NCBI GenBank assembly: GCA_016199255.1
Contig: JACQHA010000071.1
Location: 1 to 7,666, forward strand
From: Deinococcus sp.
Lineage (GTDB): Bacteria; Deinococcota; Deinococci; JACQHA01
DNA: 7,666 nucleotides
Direction of reading: 5' to 3'
Position numbers and translations under genes: made by a program. Each line of letters starts with the position of its first letter. Position 1 is the stretch's first letter. The notes beneath the pieces are model-generated. The model did not search any database. It had not been told where the DNA came from and saw only the letters and a list, made by a program, of their open reading frames with translations. Shown one piece after another: positions 5,026-7,666 of this stretch.

Positions 5026-5047
5026 CTATCCGACTGGGAGGGACGAA

Positions 5048-5338
5048 ATGGCGAAAAGGACAGTGACCAAGTCAGACCTGGTGGACATGCTGGCCGACAA
5101 GACCAAGATGAGCAAGAAGGCTGCCAAAGAGGCGGTGGACTCGCTCATCGGCAGCTTCACCGATGCTCTGAAGAAGGGCGCCTCGGTGCAGCTCACCGGC
5201 TTCGGCACCTTTGAGGTGCGCACCCGCAAGGCCAGAATTGGCGTGAAGCCCGGCACCAAGACCCACATCAAGATCCCTGCCACCAAGTACGCGGCTTTCA
5301 AGGCCGGCAAGAACCTTAAGGAGGCGGTGCGGCGGTAG
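5048..5338 (+). CDS. HU-family nucleoid DNA-binding protein
   Basis: This 96-residue protein is slightly longer than the usual 90. HU forms dimers that bind and bend DNA with little sequence preference, shaping the nucleoid and assisting replication, repair and transcription. The N-terminal helices run at about 8-42 (KSDLVDMLADKTKMSKKAAKEAV). The signature GFGTFEVRTRKAR is at 51-63, and the DNA-wrapping beta-arm at about 54-76 keeps the intercalating proline P68 in GVKPGT, where most relatives have GRNPxT. The C-terminal block FKAGKNLKEAV is at 84-94. ATG 5048 is selected over the in-frame start at 4937 because of SD GGGAGGG 5036-5042 and the standard HU N-terminus, and because upstream sequence contains the promoter. 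It is monocistronic, with its own promoter, leader hairpin and terminator. HU versus IHF subunit is decided by the lone gene and promoter strength, so HU is favoured but not proven. Confidence 0.95.
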   Translation: MAKRTVTKSDLVDMLADKTKMSKKAAKEAVDSLIGSFTDALKKGASVQLTGFGTFEVRTRKARIGVKPGTKTHIKIPATKYAAFKAGKNLKEAVRR

Positions 5339-5357
5339 CGCCAGCTTTACCATCCGC

Positions 5358-5394
5358 TGCGGCGCAGGGGGCGATCCTGCGCCGCATTCTTTTT
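5358..5394 (+). terminator. Intrinsic terminator of the HU gene
   Basis: An 11-bp perfect stem, TGCGGCGCAGG 5358-5368 with CCTGCGCCGCA 5376-5386, encloses a GGGCGAT loop and is followed by TTCTTTTT (5387-5394). It begins 19 bases after the HU stop. The T-run touches the stop codon of the convergent minus-strand gene. Read on the minus strand there is no T-run after the stem, so it should work chiefly for HU. Confidence 0.93.
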
Positions 5395-6640
5395 AGGGCA
5401 CCCATTTGGGTAAGTCGCCCTGCGCCACACTGGTGATCTGGTTGCCGTCCCACACCATAATGGTCCGCTCTACCTTGAATGCCAGGTACTCCCCCGCTGG
5501 CGACCAGGCGAGATCGCTGATGAACTGGTCGGTGCCGTAGAGCCCGGTGGTGCTGGCGTCTACTAGGTTCAAGATCTCCACCTGCTCCTGATTGCCCGAT
5601 ACGGCAATGTAGGCAACACGCTCCGCTACAGGGTGCCAGCGCGGCTCCCGGTAGTTGCGCTCACCCCCTGCCACAGTGGTGACCTGGTTGCTCAGCACCT
5701 CCCACACTGCAAGTGCTGCCCGGAACTGCTCTGGCACCGGGGTGACAATGGCCAGCCGGCGCGAGTCAGGGGCCCAGCTGCCGGGCTCGCTGCTGGGGCC
5801 ATTTAACCGGACTGTGCTGCTGCTGTCCCACACCCCTGCCCCCTGGTCAGGGAGGAGAAACGCCAGCCGGCTGCTGTCTGGTGACCAGCGCGGGGCGTAG
5901 CCAAAATCTGCTGCCCGGCGCGGCACCACCGGCTCCAGCGTTCGGTACACCGGCCGGGGCAGGGTGAGGATGGTGCCGTCAGGCAGAGCTAGTAGCTCCC
6001 GCAGGTCGAAAAACAGCCGGCCGTCCGGCGCCCAGCCTGGAGCACTGATGCTGGTATTGTTCTCCACCGGGATCGTCTGCTGGCTGCCGCTCAGCAGATT
6101 CAGCACCATGACCTGCGGGTCGGGAGTCCAGACCTCTACCGCCAGCTGGGTGCCGGAGCGGTCTGGCGCCAGATCACTGGCCATGATCCCCAGGCGCCGG
6201 GCCGGACCAGCTAGCGCGGTCATGAAGGCCTGGCCCTGGGGCAGGTCGTCCAGGTACACCAGCCGCGGCTGGTGTACCTGGGCTGTCCAGCTCAGAGCGC
6301 GGCCCATGGCCTGGCCGTGAGCGTCGCTAGCCAGGGCAGCTAGCTGGAAGCGCACCACCGTTCCGTAGGGCAGAGGGGCTAGCGGCTCCAGGACCAGCCG
6401 CTCTCCCTCCCAGCGCTTTTTCCAGGGGGTAGGGGAGTCAATGCGTAGCGCTTCCTCTACGCTCGAGTGGTCCATGGCCCGGCTGAAGCGCAGCCAGGCC
6501 TGAGCATACGCCGAGAGCTCTCCCCTGGGCCCATACGCCACCAGGCGCGGCCGGGTGCGGTCTCCCAGCGCCAGCACTGCAGCAGAGAGCAGCGCCAGCG
6601 CCAGCAGAATAGCGGCCACGGCGCGTTCAAAGGGGGTCAT
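5393..6640 (-). CDS. Membrane-anchored Big_5 plus TolB-like beta-propeller protein
   Basis: This 415-residue protein has an N-terminal hydrophobic segment at about 8-25 that serves as a signal anchor (no lipobox Cys). An Ig-like Big_5-type domain at about 40-120 carries the pattern AWLRFSRAMDHSSVEEALRI, then LVLEPLAPLPYGTVVRFQL. A C-terminal beta-propeller has WD40-like PD40 repeats marked by GWAPDGRLFF 202-211, RWSPDSSRLAFL 251-262, SWAPDSRRLAIV 288-299, RWHPVAERVAYI 334-345 and AWSPAGEYLAFKV 378-390. It should sit outside the cytoplasmic membrane, and such propellers usually bind other proteins or ligands. No enzymatic motif is seen. ATG (complement of 6638-6640) overlaps the TIGR03943 stop by ATGA and has no SD, so translation is probably coupled. 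This ties it to the upstream permease genes, although its role there is unknown. The stop abuts the HU terminator on the other strand. Confidence 0.85.
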   Translation of the reverse strand: MTPFERAVAAILLALALLSAAVLALGDRTRPRLVAYGPRGELSAYAQAWLRFSRAMDHSSVEEALRIDSPTPWKKRWEGERLVLEPLAPLPYGTVVRFQLAALASDAHGQAMGRALSWTAQVHQPRLVYLDDLPQGQAFMTALAGPARRLGIMASDLAPDRSGTQLAVEVWTPDPQVMVLNLLSGSQQTIPVENNTSISAPGWAPDGRLFFDLRELLALPDGTILTLPRPVYRTLEPVVPRRAADFGYAPRWSPDSSRLAFLLPDQGAGVWDSSSTVRLNGPSSEPGSWAPDSRRLAIVTPVPEQFRAALAVWEVLSNQVTTVAGGERNYREPRWHPVAERVAYIAVSGNQEQVEILNLVDASTTGLYGTDQFISDLAWSPAGEYLAFKVERTIMVWDGNQITSVAQGDLPKWVP

Positions 6641-7308
6641 GGATACAGGTACGGGTTCGGCGGCTGGTCAATGAGCTGTAAGCGCTGGGCGATTAACACT
6701 GCCTGGTCGCCATGAGTGGCCATCTCTCCCTCTACCTCTACCCACTGGTTGGCTTCCAGAGCGCTGGCGCCGGCGTAGCGCACCAGTAACCCTACCCCTC
6801 GAGCATCGGCAGTGCAGCAGGTGACCAGGAAACGGGCCAAAGTGAATTCATCGGCCCCACCACTGGGGTAGACAAAGCCCACCACCTTGGCTGGCTGGCC
6901 GGCTACTGCTTGCGGCCCCCGCTCGGTAATGAGCAGCGTCCAGTCCAATAAATTTCGCTCCAGCGGCTCAAGCGCCACCTGGCCGCCACGCAAAGTGACC
7001 GTGGCGCTGCCCAGATCCAGTGCCTTTTTGGCCCCGGCGCCCAAGGGCGTAGGTGGTAACAGCGCCAGCAGTGCCGGCAGCGCCAGCAGCCAGTAGGGGA
7101 GGGAGGGGCGGTCGGAGTGATGTGGCGAGTGCCGCCGGTCGGCGGCCAGGGCCATGGCTAAGAGTAACGCCAGAGCACCCGCCACCAGCCAGGTGTAGCG
7201 AGGATGAATGTAAAAAACCAGCGCGCCAGTAGCCCAGCGGTAGCCCAGGAGCGCCACCAGGGCTAATAGCACCACCAGCTTCCCCAGTTGTTCGCGGCGC
7301 TCGACCAT
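6637..7308 (-). CDS. TIGR03943-family putative permease subunit
   Basis: This 223-residue protein has two or three transmembrane segments (about 8-25, 38-56, 70-86) and a C-terminal domain with the family hallmarks GFVYPSGG 144-151, DEFTLARFLVTCCTADA 153-169 with the paired C164-C165 and D168, GVGLLVRY 171-178, NQWVEVEGEM 187-196 and the terminal NPYLYP. Related proteins, such as Bacillus YcgQ, are encoded next to a UPF0718 permease, as here, and are thought to act with it. The transported substrate is not established for this pair. The CC-ADA motif could bind a metal or thiol reagent, but that is inference. The start, complement of 7306-7308, has an SD-like GAGGGAAGAG (complement of about 7311-7320) that overlaps the permease stop region. 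It lies 10 bases after the permease and overlaps the propeller gene by four bases, so one operon is likely. Confidence 0.88.
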   Translation of the reverse strand: MVERREQLGKLVVLLALVALLGYRWATGALVFYIHPRYTWLVAGALALLLAMALAADRRHSPHHSDRPSLPYWLLALPALLALLPPTPLGAGAKKALDLGSATVTLRGGQVALEPLERNLLDWTLLITERGPQAVAGQPAKVVGFVYPSGGADEFTLARFLVTCCTADARGVGLLVRYAGASALEANQWVEVEGEMATHGDQAVLIAQRLQLIDQPPNPYLYP

Positions 7309-7318
7309 AGCTCTTCCC

Positions 7319-7666
7319 TCACCGCAGGTAATAGTTGTATACCACCCCGGTTAGAAACGATCCTAGCGTCACCACGGCAATAAGGGCGGCCACTGCCCGG
7401 GGCCGGAACACCCGGGAATACATCAGGCTGCTCTTTATGTCAATCATAGGGCCGAACACCAAGAAGGCTAGGACCGCGCCGCTGGTGAACGTGCCCAGGA
7501 ATGACAGGGCCACAAACGAGTCCACCGTAGAGCAAATGGAGAGGACTGCTGCCAATAGCATCATCACTGGCACCGAGGTGACGGTGCTGCTGCCGATGGC
7601 TACAATAGTGCTCTGGGGAAGGAAAGTCTGCATACTGGCTGCCAGCATGCCGCCGAGCACCAGGTA
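7319..7666 (-). CDS. UPF0718-type permease, C-terminal part (cut by window edge)
   Basis: The last 115 residues of a multi-pass membrane permease are present, and the frame stays open to the end of the window, so the true start lies beyond 7666. The in-frame ATG near 7658-7660 is internal. The family signature [12 protein letters not shown] (45-56 of this fragment; relatives show CSxADAFxAxSF) and [12 protein letters not shown] (71-82) mark the UPF0718/ArsP_1-like permease family. That family includes predicted and some studied exporters of metal or metalloid compounds, and the substrate here is unknown. Helices are at about 1-12, 20-45, 50-72 and 92-110. Its neighbour, the TIGR03943 protein, is the usual genetic partner. 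The promoter of this operon is outside the window. Confidence 0.88.
   Translation of the reverse strand, partial: YLVLGGMLAASMQTFLPQSTIVAIGSSTVTSVPVMMLLAAVLSICSTVDSFVALSFLGTFTSGAVLAFLVFGPMIDIKSSLMYSRVFRPRAVAALIAVVTLGSFLTGVVYNYYLR

Larger units (their letters stand above)
4719..5047. other. 329-base divergent intergenic region between orphan gene and HU gene
   Basis: No convincing gene lies here. The region holds the SD of the minus-strand orphan gene (4725-4729), a 26-bp perfect palindrome (4810-4835), a small stem AGAGG 4915-4919 with CCTCT 4926-4930, the HU promoter (4974-5002) and the HU leader hairpin (5006-5025). For the minus-strand gene only a weak -10-like CACAAT (complement of about 4744-4749) is visible and no -35. 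Open frames of 65 codons (plus) and 100 codons (minus) cross the palindrome and promoter and have no SD or recognisable domain, so they are not called. Confidence 0.7.

Noticed and set aside
4937..5047. Upstream in-frame extension of the HU gene
   Set aside because: The extension would contain the promoter and hairpin. ATG 5048 has a good SD and the standard HU N-terminus.
1..7666. CRISPR array, insertion sequence or prophage signals
   Set aside because: No regularly spaced repeats, transposase or integrase motifs, or target-site duplications were seen. The single palindrome at 4810-4835 is reported separately.

Overview
This window looks like a chromosomal segment of a GC-rich bacterium, most plausibly a member of the Chloroflexota. 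The grounds are the combination of DUF3105 membrane proteins, a TIGR03943/UPF0718 permease pair, GTG starts mixed with good Shine-Dalgarno (SD) sites, and sigma-70-type promoters. This assignment is an inference from gene content, not a match to a known genome. No phage, transposase, CRISPR array, tRNA or rRNA was seen.

Left part (1-3904, plus strand). A non-coding leader with three hairpins (72-140) precedes a WecG/TagA/CpsF-type glycosyltransferase, which overlaps rsmA (16S rRNA dimethyladenosine transferase) by ATGA. A full-consensus promoter (TTGACA, 17 bp, TATAAT) starts inside the rsmA stop codon and drives a PfkB-family sugar or nucleoside kinase. An extended -10 element and an SD-covering hairpin then precede two tandem, diverged DUF3105 single-pass membrane proteins.

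Middle (3905-5394). A PPC/DUF296-domain protein lacks the family's usual histidines and may be translated from a leaderless GTG. It converges on a 60-residue orphan gene on the minus strand. A 329-base intergenic region holds a 26-bp perfect palindrome, which is a likely dispersed repeat, and a strong promoter followed by a perfect GNRA-capped hairpin. Next comes an HU-family nucleoid protein with a textbook intrinsic terminator.

Right part (5393-7666, minus strand). A tightly packed operon is read right to left: the C-terminal part of a UPF0718-type permease (cut by the window edge), its TIGR03943-family membrane partner, and an anchored Big_5 plus TolB-like beta-propeller protein whose start overlaps the preceding stop by ATGA. 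The first two form a known pair. The propeller is probably an associated extracytoplasmic protein of unknown role.

Most genes are ordinary housekeeping or conserved-family genes. The points most worth a second look are the degenerate DUF3105 tandem pair, the histidine-less PPC protein with its apparent leaderless start, the palindromic repeat, the HU leader hairpin, the hairpin cluster before the glycosyltransferase, and the coupling of a beta-propeller to the permease operon. No clearly new multi-gene system can be demonstrated from the sequence alone.
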